A stretch of DNA of 64,000 nt, taken from contig NZ_SNXY01000008.1 of the NCBI RefSeq assembly GCF_004362745.1, positions 372,001 through 436,000 on the forward strand. The letters are read 5' to 3'. The notes below the pieces were generated by a model. It was not told where the DNA came from, did not search any database, and worked only from the letters and a program-made list of their open reading frames with translations. The translations under genes and the position numbers were made by a program. Shown here in pieces: positions 9,923-18,227 of this stretch; position 1 is the first letter of the stretch, and every line of letters starts with the position of its first letter. Source of the stretch: Oharaeibacter diazotrophicus. GTDB taxonomy: Bacteria; Pseudomonadota; Alphaproteobacteria; Rhizobiales; Pleomorphomonadaceae.

Positions 9923-10176
9923 ACATCCGCGACAAGATTCCCGGCCTCGACGCCGACGCCCTGAAGACGCTGCGCACCAACGCGACGCGCCTCAGCGCGT
10001 CGGGGACACCGAAGCAGAAGGACCAGGCGCGTGACGTCCTGATCCTGGTCGACGAGGAGGAGGCCAACCGGCGCGAAGCCCTGCCCCCCGCCCCGCCGAA
10101 GACGCGCCGGAAGACCGGCACAGCCGGCCCGTCGAAGGCAGGCAGGAAGGGTCGGTTGCCGAATGTCGCCACCTGA
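9919..10176 (+). CDS. Small Lys/Arg-rich protein of unknown function (85 aa)
   Basis: An 85-residue protein with a helical N-terminal half (MNIRDKIPGLDADALKTLRT) and a basic Pro/Lys/Arg tail (PPKTRRKTGTAGPSKAGRKGR). Its start overlaps the previous stop by four bases and its 3' end overlaps the desaturase start by 14 bases, which makes a tight three-gene operon. The C-terminal tail suggests nucleic-acid contact, but this is a guess from composition. No family name recognised. Confidence 0.7.
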   Translation: MNIRDKIPGLDADALKTLRTNATRLSASGTPKQKDQARDVLILVDEEEANRREALPPAPPKTRRKTGTAGPSKAGRKGRLPNVAT

Positions 10177-11290
10177 ACCGCGCCTCGCGGTGGCCGTGGC
10201 CTCCGGCGGCCCCTCGGTCGCCGCCTGGATGCGCCGGCTCAAGCCCTACCGCAAGGCCGACCGCCGGCGGGCCGTCGTCGAACTCCTCGTCACGCTCGGC
10301 CCCTTCGCGGTCACCTGGGCTTTGATGGCCATGGCCCTGGAGATGGGCTGGCCCGTGCTCTACGGCTTGCTGCTTCCGCTCGCTGCGGGCCTTCTGGTCC
10401 GCGTCTTCATGATCCAACACGACTGCGGCCACGGCTCCTTCCTGCCCGGGCGGAAGGCCAATGACTGGACCGGCCGCCTGCTCGGCGTGCTCACCCAGAC
10501 GCCCTACGACTACTGGCGCCGGAGCCACGCGGTCCATCACGCGAGCGTCGGAAACCTCGATGCCCGTGGGATCGGCGACATCGATACGCTTTCCGTCCGC
10601 GAGTATCTCGCCCGCGGCCGCTGGGGCCGGCTGAAGTACCGGTTCTACCGGCATCCCCTGGTGATGTTCGGGATCGGGCCCGCCTACCTGTTCCTGATCC
10701 AGCACCGCTATCCCCGCGGGCTCGCCCGCTACGGGGCGACGCCATGGGTGAGCGTCATGGCGACCAATCTCGGCATCGTCACCCTCGCTGCCGCCGGGAT
10801 GGCGCTCGTCGGGCCGACGACTCTCCTCGCCGTCCAGCTTCCCATCGCCATCCTGGCGGCGACGGCCGGCGTCTGGCTGTTCTACGTCCAGCACCAGTTC
10901 GAGGAGACCTACTGGGCCGCCGCGGCGGACTGGAGCGCGCCCGACGCGGCGCTCCGCGGAAGCTCCCACCTCGACCTGCCGCAGCCGCTCCGCTGGTTCA
11001 GCGCCAACATCGGGCTGCACCACGTCCACCACCTGTCGAGCGGGATCCCCTACTACCGGCTGCCCGACGTGCTGCGCGACCATCCCGAACTGAGTGAGGT
11101 CAACCGGCTCACCCTCGGCCACGGCATTGGGTGCCTGCGCCTGGTTCTCTGGGACGAGGCGGCGGGACGCCTGATCTCGTTCCGCGAATTGGCAGAGCGG
11201 CAAGTGCCGGAGCGCCCGGTGGAGGGTGCGATGCCCCGACTGCCGGTCGATGCGGCGGTGCTCAGTACCCCATTGGAGACGGCCGCATGA
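10163..11290 (+). CDS. Membrane fatty acid desaturase (omega-6/delta-12 type)
   Basis: A di-iron integral-membrane desaturase that introduces a double bond into acyl chains and so tunes membrane fluidity. The 375-residue protein has the three histidine boxes in the right order: HDCGHGS near residue 86, HAVHHAS near 122 and HHVHHLSS near 285, separated by paired membrane segments at about 45-80 and 195-240. The ATG at 10163 overlaps the previous gene; the first 25 residues are not conserved in type, so the exact start is less sure than the product. It overlaps the transglutaminase gene by ATGA at 11287-11290. Together with the cold-shock gene upstream it suggests a cold or envelope-stress role. 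Confidence 0.92.
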   Translation: MSPPEPRLAVAVASGGPSVAAWMRRLKPYRKADRRRAVVELLVTLGPFAVTWALMAMALEMGWPVLYGLLLPLAAGLLVRVFMIQHDCGHGSFLPGRKANDWTGRLLGVLTQTPYDYWRRSHAVHHASVGNLDARGIGDIDTLSVREYLARGRWGRLKYRFYRHPLVMFGIGPAYLFLIQHRYPRGLARYGATPWVSVMATNLGIVTLAAAGMALVGPTTLLAVQLPIAILAATAGVWLFYVQHQFEETYWAAAADWSAPDAALRGSSHLDLPQPLRWFSANIGLHHVHHLSSGIPYYRLPDVLRDHPELSEVNRLTLGHGIGCLRLVLWDEAAGRLISFRELAERQVPERPVEGAMPRLPVDAAVLSTPLETAA

Positions 11291-12132
11291 AGATTCGGCA
11301 TCGGACCACCTATCGCTATTCGACGCCCGTGGCGCTGAACGCACATCGCCTGCTCCTGAGGCCTCGGGACGGCTTTGCGGTGCACGTTCGTCGCTGCGAC
11401 GTCACGATCTCGCCAAGGGCATCGGTCGTCTGGGCGGAGGACGCCCTCGGGAACGCCGTCGCGACGGCGAATTTCTCCACGCCCGCGGACACGCTCGTCA
11501 TCGAGAGCGAGATCGAACTGGATCTCCTCGCGCCGCCCTGGCCGGTCTTCAACATAGCAAACTCGGCGATCCGCTACCCCTTCGCATATGACGCGGATGA
11601 TCTACGCGACCTCGGTGCCTTGACTGGCTCCCATCCGTCGGGCTCCTCCAGCGAAGTGGACGCGTGGGCCCGCGACTTCGTCGCGGGCACGGAGACCGAC
11701 ACCCTGTCGCTGCTGCGCGACATCAACTTTGGCATCGCGCAAGGATTTGTCTACGAACCCCGGGAGCCGGAAGGGACACAGACCGCGAGGGAGACGCTGG
11801 CGCTCGGCCGAGGATCCTGCAGGGACTTCGCTGTCCTCTTCGCCGAGGCGGTACGGTCGCTTGGCTTCGCGGCCCGGCTGGTGTCCGGCTACTACCGCGA
11901 CAGTAACGCCGGCCCAGGCCCGCTCCGTTCGACTCACGCCTGGGTGGAGGTCTTCCTGCCGGGCGGAGGCTGGATCCCCTTCGATCCCACCAACTCGGCC
12001 ATGGGCGGCTTCGATCTCGTCCCGGTGGCGGTTGGCAGGGACATGGGGCGCATCATGCCGGTGACGGGCAGCTACATCGGTCCGATCGGCTCCTATCTCG
12101 GCCTTACCGTCGAGGTTTTCCTGTCGGATTGA
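11287..12132 (+). CDS. Transglutaminase-like cysteine protease family protein
   Basis: A 281-residue protein with an N-terminal beta domain typical of bacterial transglutaminase-like proteins (MKIRHRTTYRYSTPV) and a papain-fold core. The catalytic triad is visible: Cys in GRGSCRDFA near 178, His in STHAWVE near 216 and Asp in PFDPTN near 232. There is no signal peptide, so it is probably cytoplasmic. Its substrate is unknown; family members act as proteases or in peptide cross-link chemistry. Translation is coupled to the desaturase by the ATGA overlap at 11287. A longer reading that begins upstream inside the desaturase gene is not credible. Confidence 0.93.
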   Translation: MKIRHRTTYRYSTPVALNAHRLLLRPRDGFAVHVRRCDVTISPRASVVWAEDALGNAVATANFSTPADTLVIESEIELDLLAPPWPVFNIANSAIRYPFAYDADDLRDLGALTGSHPSGSSSEVDAWARDFVAGTETDTLSLLRDINFGIAQGFVYEPREPEGTQTARETLALGRGSCRDFAVLFAEAVRSLGFAARLVSGYYRDSNAGPGPLRSTHAWVEVFLPGGGWIPFDPTNSAMGGFDLVPVAVGRDMGRIMPVTGSYIGPIGSYLGLTVEVFLSD

Positions 12133-12169
12133 GGTGCCGATCCGCACGGGCATTCGTTCTCGTCCCGAC

Positions 12170-12193
12170 CGCGGTTCGAGAAGTCGAACCGCG
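12170..12193 (+). promoter_or_regulatory. Perfect 10-bp stem hairpin immediately before the nhaA ribosome site
   Basis: The arms CGCGGTTCGA (12170-12179) and TCGAACCGCG (12184-12193) are exact reverse complements around the tetraloop GAAG. The right arm ends next to the GAAGGA ribosome site of nhaA, 13 bases before its ATG. It could act as an mRNA structure that modulates initiation, as a DNA operator, or as a weak terminator for the upstream operon; there is no T-run after it, which argues against the last. Confidence 0.5.
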
Positions 12194-12206
12194 AAGGACT
12201 GCCGCC

Positions 12207-13526
12207 ATGCCGCCATCCGCCTCCCGACTGCCGAAGGAGCCCGCCGATCGACTGACCGCACCGTTCTTGCGATTTCTGCGCATCGAAGCCATGGCCGGCG
12301 CCGTGCTGTTCCTTGCCACGCTCCTTGCGATCGCCATGGCAAACTCTCCTTTGGCGAACCTCCATGAGGCACTCTGGAACACGCACGTCGGGATCGTCGC
12401 CGGCGGCCTCGAATATGGCAGGTCGCTCAAGGAGTGGGTCAACGAGGGGCTGATGACGCTCTTCTTCTTCGTCATTGCACTGGAGTTGAAACGCGAGTTG
12501 GTCCTCGGCGACCTCCGTGATCCCCATGCCGCCGCTTTTCCGGTCGCCGCCGCCGTCGGCGGGATGGCCGTGCCGGCCGCGATGTTCCTCGTGATTGCGG
12601 GCGGCGAACCGGGTGGTGGCGCTTGGGGCGTCGTCATGTCCACCGACACCGCCTTCGTGATCGGCTGCCTCGCTGTCCTCCGAGACCGCGTCCCGACGAG
12701 CCTCCGTCTTTTCCTGCTCGCTCTTGCCATCGTCGACGACATCGGCGCAATCCTCGTGGTCGCGATCGCCTACGGCGAGAGCTTGAACGCAATTGCGCTC
12801 GCTCTCGCAGGGACAGGGTTGCTCGTCGTTGCGGTCGCCGCGCGGCTCGGCGTCCGGCCCTTCCCGGTCTACTTCACCCTCGGCGGCGGCATCTGGTTGG
12901 CCCTCGACGCGTCAGGGCTCCATGCGACGATGGCGGGCGTGATCCTGGGGCTGATGACCCCTGCACGGAGCTGGGTTAGCGACGTCCGCCTCCACGCCAT
13001 CCTCGATCGCGTGGTGGCGCAGCCGCCCGGTAGGAACTGGGCGGGTGACAAGGATGCGCGTGCCGATCTCCACCGGGCGGGGGTAGCCACCCGTGAAGCC
13101 CTATCACCGATCGAGCAGCTGGAGACGGCGCTTCATCCCTGGGTCGCCTTCGGCGTGCTGCCTCTGTTCGCTCTCGCCAATGCCGGGATACCGCTCGAGG
13201 CCGCCGACCATGATCCTGCACTTCTGTCCGCCATCGTTGTCGGGTTCGTCGTGGGCAAGCCCGTCGGCGTCCTTGTCTTCAGCTTCCTCGTCGTGAGGCT
13301 CGGAGTCGGCCTGCGACCGCCGGACCTTTCATGGCCGCTGGTTGCCGCGGGCGCGATGCTGACGGGGATCGGCTTCACCATGGCGCTCTTCATCGCCGAT
13401 CTCGCCGTCGGACCGGATTTGGCGAAGGCGGTCAAGGCTGGCATCCTCGGTGCCTCGGTCCTGTCGGCAACCCTCGGCCTTTCGGTCATCATTTGGGCGA
13501 CCTCCAAAGGCGGGCGGCGAAGCTGA
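12207..13526 (+). CDS. nhaA: Na+/H+ antiporter NhaA
   Basis: Electrogenic sodium/proton antiporter of the inner membrane, used in salt and alkaline pH tolerance. The 439-residue protein is normal in length and shows the expected helices, including MAGAVLFLATLLAIAMANS, the ELKRELV motif near residue 95, and the ion-site acidic residues in STDTAFVIG near 147 and LAIVDDIGAI near 178. The ATG at 12207 was chosen because GAAGGA precedes it; an in-frame start at 12129 would add 26 Arg-rich residues not seen in the family. It follows the transglutaminase gene by 74 bases, and a perfect hairpin at 12170-12193 fills much of that gap. Confidence 0.97.
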   Translation: MPPSASRLPKEPADRLTAPFLRFLRIEAMAGAVLFLATLLAIAMANSPLANLHEALWNTHVGIVAGGLEYGRSLKEWVNEGLMTLFFFVIALELKRELVLGDLRDPHAAAFPVAAAVGGMAVPAAMFLVIAGGEPGGGAWGVVMSTDTAFVIGCLAVLRDRVPTSLRLFLLALAIVDDIGAILVVAIAYGESLNAIALALAGTGLLVVAVAARLGVRPFPVYFTLGGGIWLALDASGLHATMAGVILGLMTPARSWVSDVRLHAILDRVVAQPPGRNWAGDKDARADLHRAGVATREALSPIEQLETALHPWVAFGVLPLFALANAGIPLEAADHDPALLSAIVVGFVVGKPVGVLVFSFLVVRLGVGLRPPDLSWPLVAAGAMLTGIGFTMALFIADLAVGPDLAKAVKAGILGASVLSATLGLSVIIWATSKGGRRS

Positions 13527-13617
13527 GCGCCGTTCGCCTACGGCTCTGCCGGGCGAGCAGACGATGTCTGGAATTCCGGGCCGCGGCCCCTTGCAACACA
13601 TGGATCATACGCCACAT

Positions 13618-13635
13618 ACCATCCAGCTGGATGGT
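13618..13635. promoter_or_regulatory. 18-bp perfect palindrome, probable operator of the ribbon-helix-helix gene
   Basis: ACCATCCAGCTGGATGGT reads the same on both strands. It lies 18 bases before the ATG of a ribbon-helix-helix protein, a class of dimeric regulators that usually binds short palindromes in its own promoter. Autoregulation is therefore the simplest reading. A second, shorter palindrome, GGGCCGCGGCCC, lies at 13578-13589. Confidence 0.6.
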
Positions 13636-13653
13636 GAACAGAAGGTTGGCGTG

Positions 13654-14061
13654 ATGGCCGAGACAGCGAAAAAGCCGGACGACACGGAAAAGATCACCGT
13701 AAACGTCGGCTACGTCGATCTCGGCCGCGTCGACCTCCTCGTAAGCGAAGGCTTCTACTCCAACCGGTCGGACTTCATCCGGACCGCGATCCGCAAGCAG
13801 CTCGAGACGCACCGTGATGCTCTCGACCGCTCCCTGGCGCGACGAACGCTCGACCTCGGCTTGCGCGAGATCTCGCGGGCCGAACTGGAGTCAGCGCTCG
13901 CCCGCGGAACTCCGCTGCACGTCCGCGTCGTGGGCCTCGCTCGTTTCGCCGCCGACGTCACGCCCGATCTCGCTTCGCAGGCGATCGGTTCGATCACCGT
14001 TCTCGGCGCCCTGCAGGCGCCTCCCGCAATCCGCTCGGCCATCGCAGACCGAATCCGCTGA
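13654..14061 (+). CDS. Ribbon-helix-helix (CopG-like) transcriptional regulator
   Basis: A 135-residue protein with an N-terminal ribbon-helix-helix DNA-binding segment: the strand KITVNVGYVDLGRVD is followed by FYSNRSDFIRTAIRKQL. The C-terminal half (residues about 65-135, GTPLHVRVVGLARFAADV to SITVLGALQAPPAIRSAI) is a ligand- or oligomer-type extension found with this family next to PHB-depolymerase-like esterases. The ATG at 13654 is preceded by a palindrome at 13618-13635 that is a good operator candidate. The gene ends 23 bases before the esterase start, so it probably controls its own operon. Longer in-frame starts upstream (13600) would place the palindrome inside the gene. Confidence 0.85.
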   Translation: MAETAKKPDDTEKITVNVGYVDLGRVDLLVSEGFYSNRSDFIRTAIRKQLETHRDALDRSLARRTLDLGLREISRAELESALARGTPLHVRVVGLARFAADVTPDLASQAIGSITVLGALQAPPAIRSAIADRIR

Positions 14062-14084
14062 GCCGTTCCACAAGGACCGTCGTC

Positions 14085-15317
14085 ATGAACCGGACCATCA
14101 CCGACGCGCTTCGGCGCGCCGCAACTCTCACGCGCGCCGGGAGACCCGTCGATGCGACCAGGGCTATCCAGGCCGCACTCAACGGCTCGACCATGCCGCC
14201 GGCGCAAGACGAGCCGACCGGGCGGCCGAACGGCCCTCCGATCGCCGGCCCCACGATCCTCGACCTGACGGCGACGCGGGTCGATCGCGGTCCGCCCGCC
14301 GGCGCCGCGGCGCGGCCGACGGGCGAGAGCGGGTCGGATCCGGGGTTTCGGCGTCGAGAGAGGAGGTTTACCCGGCCGCTCGCTGAAACGATCCGCGACC
14401 TTGCGGCCGCCCGCCGGGTGACAGGCTCGCCTCTCTCCAAGCGTAACGGTCCGCCGCCCGTACCGGAGGGCGCGCGCTATGTCTCCCGGTCGTTCGACTG
14501 CGAGCACGGGAGCCGGAGCTATAGCCTCTACATTCCCGCCGCAGCTGCAGGCCGGCGCCCGTCCGGTCTCGTGATGATGCTGCACGGCTGCAAGCAGGAT
14601 CCCGACGATTTCGCGACCGGCACGGGCATGAACGCCCAGGCGGACGCGACGGGCATGCTCGTCGTCTATCCCGCTCAGTCGGCGGCAGCCAATCCCTCGC
14701 ACTGCTGGAACTGGTTCAATGCAGCAGACCAGCGGCGTGGCGGCGGGGAGGCCGCTCTCCTGGCGGCGCTCGCGGGTGCCGTCGCGACGGAGTTCGACGT
14801 CCCGCCGGGCTCCGTTTTCGTGGCCGGTCTCTCCGCCGGCGGCGCGATGGCGGCCATCCTCGCCGAAGCCTATCCAGACGTATTCAAGGCCGCTGGAATC
14901 CACTCTGGCCTGCCTGCCGGCGCCGCCTCGGACATGTCCTCCGCCTTCGCCGCGATGGCAGGCCACGCCAACCGACCTGCGCCGCCTGCACCGACGGCGC
15001 CGACTCGGCTGATCGTCTTCCACGGCACGGCGGACACGGTCGTCCGTCCTGCGAACGGCGAGGCCATCGTCGGGACCGCGCGGCATCGTGCGCAGTCGGT
15101 CGACCGCCACGAGAGACGGACCGCCGCGGGCCGTACCTATAGGCGCATCGTGTATCGGACCGCCGGAGGACAAGCCCACGCCGAACACTGGATCCTCGAA
15201 GGCCACGGTCACGCCTGGTCCGGCGGACGGCCGGAGGGAAGCTACACCGACCGGGACGGGCCGGATGCGTCCGCGGAGATGATGCGGTTCTTCTCGGAGA
15301 CAGCCGCGCCGCGGTAG
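14085..15317 (+). CDS. PHB depolymerase family esterase
   Basis: A 410-residue alpha/beta-hydrolase of the extracellular-type PHB depolymerase/feruloyl esterase superfamily. The nucleophile Ser is in GLSAGG near residue 249, the acid is likely Asp in FHGTADT near 314, and the base is His in EGHGHAWSGG near 377. LMMLHGCKQDP-type sequence (VMMLHGCKQDPDDFA) near 165 forms the oxyanion hole. I see no clear signal peptide; the first 140 residues are a low-complexity, Arg/Pro-rich linker. Substrate could be intracellular polyhydroxybutyrate oligomers or another polyester or ester. It is preceded by a ribbon-helix-helix regulator 23 bases upstream. Confidence 0.92.
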   Translation: MNRTITDALRRAATLTRAGRPVDATRAIQAALNGSTMPPAQDEPTGRPNGPPIAGPTILDLTATRVDRGPPAGAAARPTGESGSDPGFRRRERRFTRPLAETIRDLAAARRVTGSPLSKRNGPPPVPEGARYVSRSFDCEHGSRSYSLYIPAAAAGRRPSGLVMMLHGCKQDPDDFATGTGMNAQADATGMLVVYPAQSAAANPSHCWNWFNAADQRRGGGEAALLAALAGAVATEFDVPPGSVFVAGLSAGGAMAAILAEAYPDVFKAAGIHSGLPAGAASDMSSAFAAMAGHANRPAPPAPTAPTRLIVFHGTADTVVRPANGEAIVGTARHRAQSVDRHERRTAAGRTYRRIVYRTAGGQAHAEHWILEGHGHAWSGGRPEGSYTDRDGPDASAEMMRFFSETAAPR

Positions 15318-15630
15318 ACTTCCCCCAGGCAGCCCGCGTCGATCGCCGGTTCGCGAGCCGCCGTCAGGATCCCGGTAAACCGAAATCCAGTCTGGGCCGC
15401 TCCTGGTGCATTTCGGAACTTGAGTTCTGCTCAAGGTGCCCCGCGTCCGCCCGCCTCCAAGGCATGCCAGGACAACCTTAACCGACAACCGGCTCTCAGC
15501 TGGGCTCGCTCATCGGATCCTGCCAGGGTGACCTCGGTCCGGATCCCCCGGACGAGGCGGCCGCCGCCGGTGCTTGCGACACCGACGACGGCCTACGCCA
15601 GCCAAACGCCTGATTGGGCAGGAGTTCGAC
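15318..15630. promoter_or_regulatory. Intergenic region with an imperfect dyad at 15413-15430
   Basis: A 313-base gap between the esterase and an unknown gene. The only structure I can support is TCGGAACTTGAGTTCTGC at 15413-15430, an imperfect inverted repeat that matches the better dyad before the DISARM cluster at 22880-22897. It carries a GGAAC element, but no matching CGTT lies 16-18 bases downstream, so a general-stress sigma promoter is not supported. Confidence 0.4.
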
Positions 15631-16014
15631 ATGACGATCCATGATTCCGCCGGCTTCGAACCGGCTCACGAGGACTACCGCGTTTCCGAAGGCGGCGCCA
15701 AGGTGCCGCGCGGCCAGGAACCGGAGTCGCTCCGTTCGGCTTACGCGCGCTTTCTTGCGACTCGCTCGGTCGGGTTCGAGTACGCGGAGGCGATGACCGA
15801 CGACGAACTCGCCGTCGTGCTGCGGGAGGAGATGCGGGCGCTCGGGCGCGTGGCGATCTGCCCGGCGAGCACCATCGACGATTTCAGCATCAAGCTCGGC
15901 CTGCTCGTCTGCATGCTGGAGTCGGCTGCCGTGCCCCTGCGAGGTCGCTGCGCTCGCGGGATCGCTGATCTCCGATCTGCGGCGGATCTGACGAGAAGCC
16001 TCCGTGCTCGTTGA
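15631..16014 (+). CDS. Hypothetical protein (127 aa)
   Basis: A 127-residue soluble protein with a mostly helical middle (ESLRSAYARFLATRSVGFEY, then DDELAVVLREEMRALGR). The ATG at 15631 follows GGAG nine bases upstream; an in-frame start at 15574 has no such site. No family is recognised. It converges with the AAA+/M41 gene and the two share a perfect 12-bp stem hairpin at 16047-16077. It lies in the accessory part of the window. Confidence 0.6.
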   Translation: MTIHDSAGFEPAHEDYRVSEGGAKVPRGQEPESLRSAYARFLATRSVGFEYAEAMTDDELAVVLREEMRALGRVAICPASTIDDFSIKLGLLVCMLESAAVPLRGRCARGIADLRSAADLTRSLRAR

Positions 16015-16046
16015 GGCTCATTCGCCGAACCGTCTGGGCTAGGTCT

Positions 16047-16077
16047 GAACGGCAGCCCACTGTGCGGGCTGCCGTTC
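16047..16077. terminator. Bidirectional terminator-type hairpin
   Basis: GAACGGCAGCCC (16047-16058) and GGGCTGCCGTTC (16066-16077) form a perfect 12-bp stem with a 7-base loop between two convergent genes. There is no long T-run, which is common for terminators in GC-rich genomes. Confidence 0.65.
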
Positions 16078-16141
16078 TCCGTTCCTGGGAGTCGTTCCAC
16101 CTCTCGGCTGCCGGTGGGGCGTGCCGACAGGCGCATCGAAC

Positions 16142-18205
16142 CTACGAAGCCAGGCAAGTCCGGCCGCGGTCGACCGTCCTGCTTCGATCGTGCCGCTCGA
16201 TCACATCGGTGATCCATTCACCCGTGACGCTCGACCGCTCCGCCAGCTCCGCGGCGATCTCCAATACCGCGGCGGTGCGCTCTTCGATGATCGCCTTGGC
16301 AACGGCGTACCGCTCGCCGAGCCGCCGCTCCACCCGTCCACGCAGATCGGGCGTGTCCGCGATGCGCTTGAGGAGATCCTCGTCGGTCCGGCCTGGCAGG
16401 TGGATCGGCGAGGCTCCGAAGCCCAACTGTAGCTCGACGCGGGCCGCCATGACGGTCGCGCGGTAGAGGTCCGAGCCGGGTCCGCCTGCCGACCCTTCCG
16501 ACCGGCTTCCCAGGATCACCTCTTCGGCGGCCATCCCGGCCAGCAGGATCGTGAGCTCCGCCTCCCGATCGGCGTCGGTCTGGAGGACCTGTGTCCCGGG
16601 CCGCAAGCGCGTCACGCCACCGGCCGGTGACTGAGCGCCGTTCTCTCTGGCGACGAGCTCCCGCACGATCCAGGCCTTCTCGACGGGTCGCCAGCCGAGG
16701 ATGGTCGCAACCACGGCATGGCCAGTCTCGTGGATCGCCATGCGACGGACCTCCTCCTCCGTCGGCCTGTGCAGAGCGGGCAAGCAGGCATCGAGGTCGG
16801 CCAGCCGGAGCGGCCTACGAGCTTTCCGCGCGAGCCGGCGTGCGTCGCGGACGAGGCGCTCGAGGTCGGCACCCGTCCAGCCCTCACTTCGGTGCGCCAC
16901 ATTGCCGAGGTCATCAGCCGCCAAAGCACCGCCGAGGTGGAACCGCAGGATCGCCGTTCTCGCGGGGCCGTCCGGGAGCGGGATCTCGATGCTGCGATCG
17001 AGGCGACCGGAGCGCAGGACGCCCGGGTCGATCAGGTGCGGGTAGTTGCAGGCCCCGACCACGACCACGCCCTCGCGGCCCTCCACGCCGTCCAGGCATT
17101 CGAGCAGACCGTTGACCACCTCGGTCTGGTAGCCCGCGTTGTGTCCGGAGAACGCCGCACGATCCCCGACGCTGTCGAGTTCGTCGATGAAGAGGATCGC
17201 GGGAGCCTTTTCCATCGCCTGGCCGAAGGCCTCCCGCATGGCCGCGAGAAGGTCGCCCAGATGGCCGGCCGCCTGCCAGCGGGCAAGCGAGCCGGCGATC
17301 AGCGGAACGCCACATGTGGTGGCGAGCGCCCGGGCGAAGGTCGTCTTGCCCGTGCCGGGCAGGCCATGGAGGAGGATCCCACGATCGACGTCACGCCAAG
17401 GCAAACGATCGGCCGCCCAATCGCGAAGGTCCTGCGCGAGGTCGAAGCCCCAGTCGGTCGCGGCGCCCATGCCGGGGAGTTCCTGAAGCGTCGGTGTGGT
17501 GACCTGCGCCGACACCTGCCGCACTTCACGCCCCGAGAGGTGCCGGGCGAGCCGCAGCTCGATCTGCCTGAGATTCGCCCCCGCGCGCAGGATCAGGCCG
17601 AGGTCACCGAGCGGAAGACTGGCGAGCGCGGTGATGGTGTCGGGCGGCAGCGTGATCCCGAGGCGATAGCGGACGAGACGCTCGACCTGCGCCGGCGTCG
17701 GTCCGGTGATCGCGATGCGATGGTCGAGCAGCGGCACGACATCCTGCGGAATGGCGAGCCCTGCCTCGATTGCGAGCACGACGCGGCGATGGCCACGGAT
17801 GTCCCGTAGGATCTCGCGACGCAGGGAACTCGGTCCGCTCTTGCGGGTCTTGGTCCGGAAGGCCTCGGCCGAGATCACCGCGGTCGTGCTGCGGAGGCCT
17901 GTGCCGTCCGGCGACGGCATGCCGGCGTCGATCCGATCGAAAGCGGTCGTTACTTGCTCGACGGCGATGCCCTCGGGCAGATCGAGGGCGACGACAACGG
18001 GCAGATCCCGCCAGACGTCGGCGACCGGACGGAGCGCGCGGCGGATCACGGCATGGACCAGCGCGTCGGCCACCGGTCCGCCCAGGGACGGCGCGAAGGC
18101 CTTCTCGGCCCGCCGCCGCGCCTTGACCGCGCGCTTGTAGATCCGGCTGGTCCGGTCGCCCGGCCGTGCGGAGTGCCTGTCGTAGCGCTTGAAGTCGATG
18201 GCCAT
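16142..18205 (-). CDS. Soluble FtsH-like AAA+ ATPase fused to an M41-type zinc peptidase
   Basis: A 687-residue ATP-dependent protease related to FtsH. Residues about 1-240 are a unique soluble N-terminal part without the membrane anchor of true FtsH. The AAA+ module has Walker A GLPGTGKTT near 279, Walker B ILFIDELDS near 335 and the second region of homology RSGRLDRSIEIPLP near 398. The peptidase has the zinc site IHETGHAVVA near 490 and a likely third ligand Asp in GPGSDLYRAT near 585. It therefore looks catalytically complete. It starts 22 bases after the DUF6634-like gene on the same strand, so the pair is one operon. Substrates are unknown; a regulator or toxin degraded within the island would be one option. 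Confidence 0.88.
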   Translation of the reverse strand: MAIDFKRYDRHSARPGDRTSRIYKRAVKARRRAEKAFAPSLGGPVADALVHAVIRRALRPVADVWRDLPVVVALDLPEGIAVEQVTTAFDRIDAGMPSPDGTGLRSTTAVISAEAFRTKTRKSGPSSLRREILRDIRGHRRVVLAIEAGLAIPQDVVPLLDHRIAITGPTPAQVERLVRYRLGITLPPDTITALASLPLGDLGLILRAGANLRQIELRLARHLSGREVRQVSAQVTTPTLQELPGMGAATDWGFDLAQDLRDWAADRLPWRDVDRGILLHGLPGTGKTTFARALATTCGVPLIAGSLARWQAAGHLGDLLAAMREAFGQAMEKAPAILFIDELDSVGDRAAFSGHNAGYQTEVVNGLLECLDGVEGREGVVVVGACNYPHLIDPGVLRSGRLDRSIEIPLPDGPARTAILRFHLGGALAADDLGNVAHRSEGWTGADLERLVRDARRLARKARRPLRLADLDACLPALHRPTEEEVRRMAIHETGHAVVATILGWRPVEKAWIVRELVARENGAQSPAGGVTRLRPGTQVLQTDADREAELTILLAGMAAEEVILGSRSEGSAGGPGSDLYRATVMAARVELQLGFGASPIHLPGRTDEDLLKRIADTPDLRGRVERRLGERYAVAKAIIEERTAAVLEIAAELAERSSVTGEWITDVIERHDRSRTVDRGRTCLAS

Positions 18206-18227
18206 GATCAGATCCCCTTCCCGGCGT

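Noticed and set aside
13578-13589. GGGCCGCGGCCC as a second operator
   Set aside because: A perfect 12-bp palindrome, but of G and C only, and such sequences are frequent by chance in a genome of this composition.
15413-15445. General-stress (EcfG-type) promoter starting with GGAAC
   Set aside because: No CGTT element at 16-18 bases after GGAAC.
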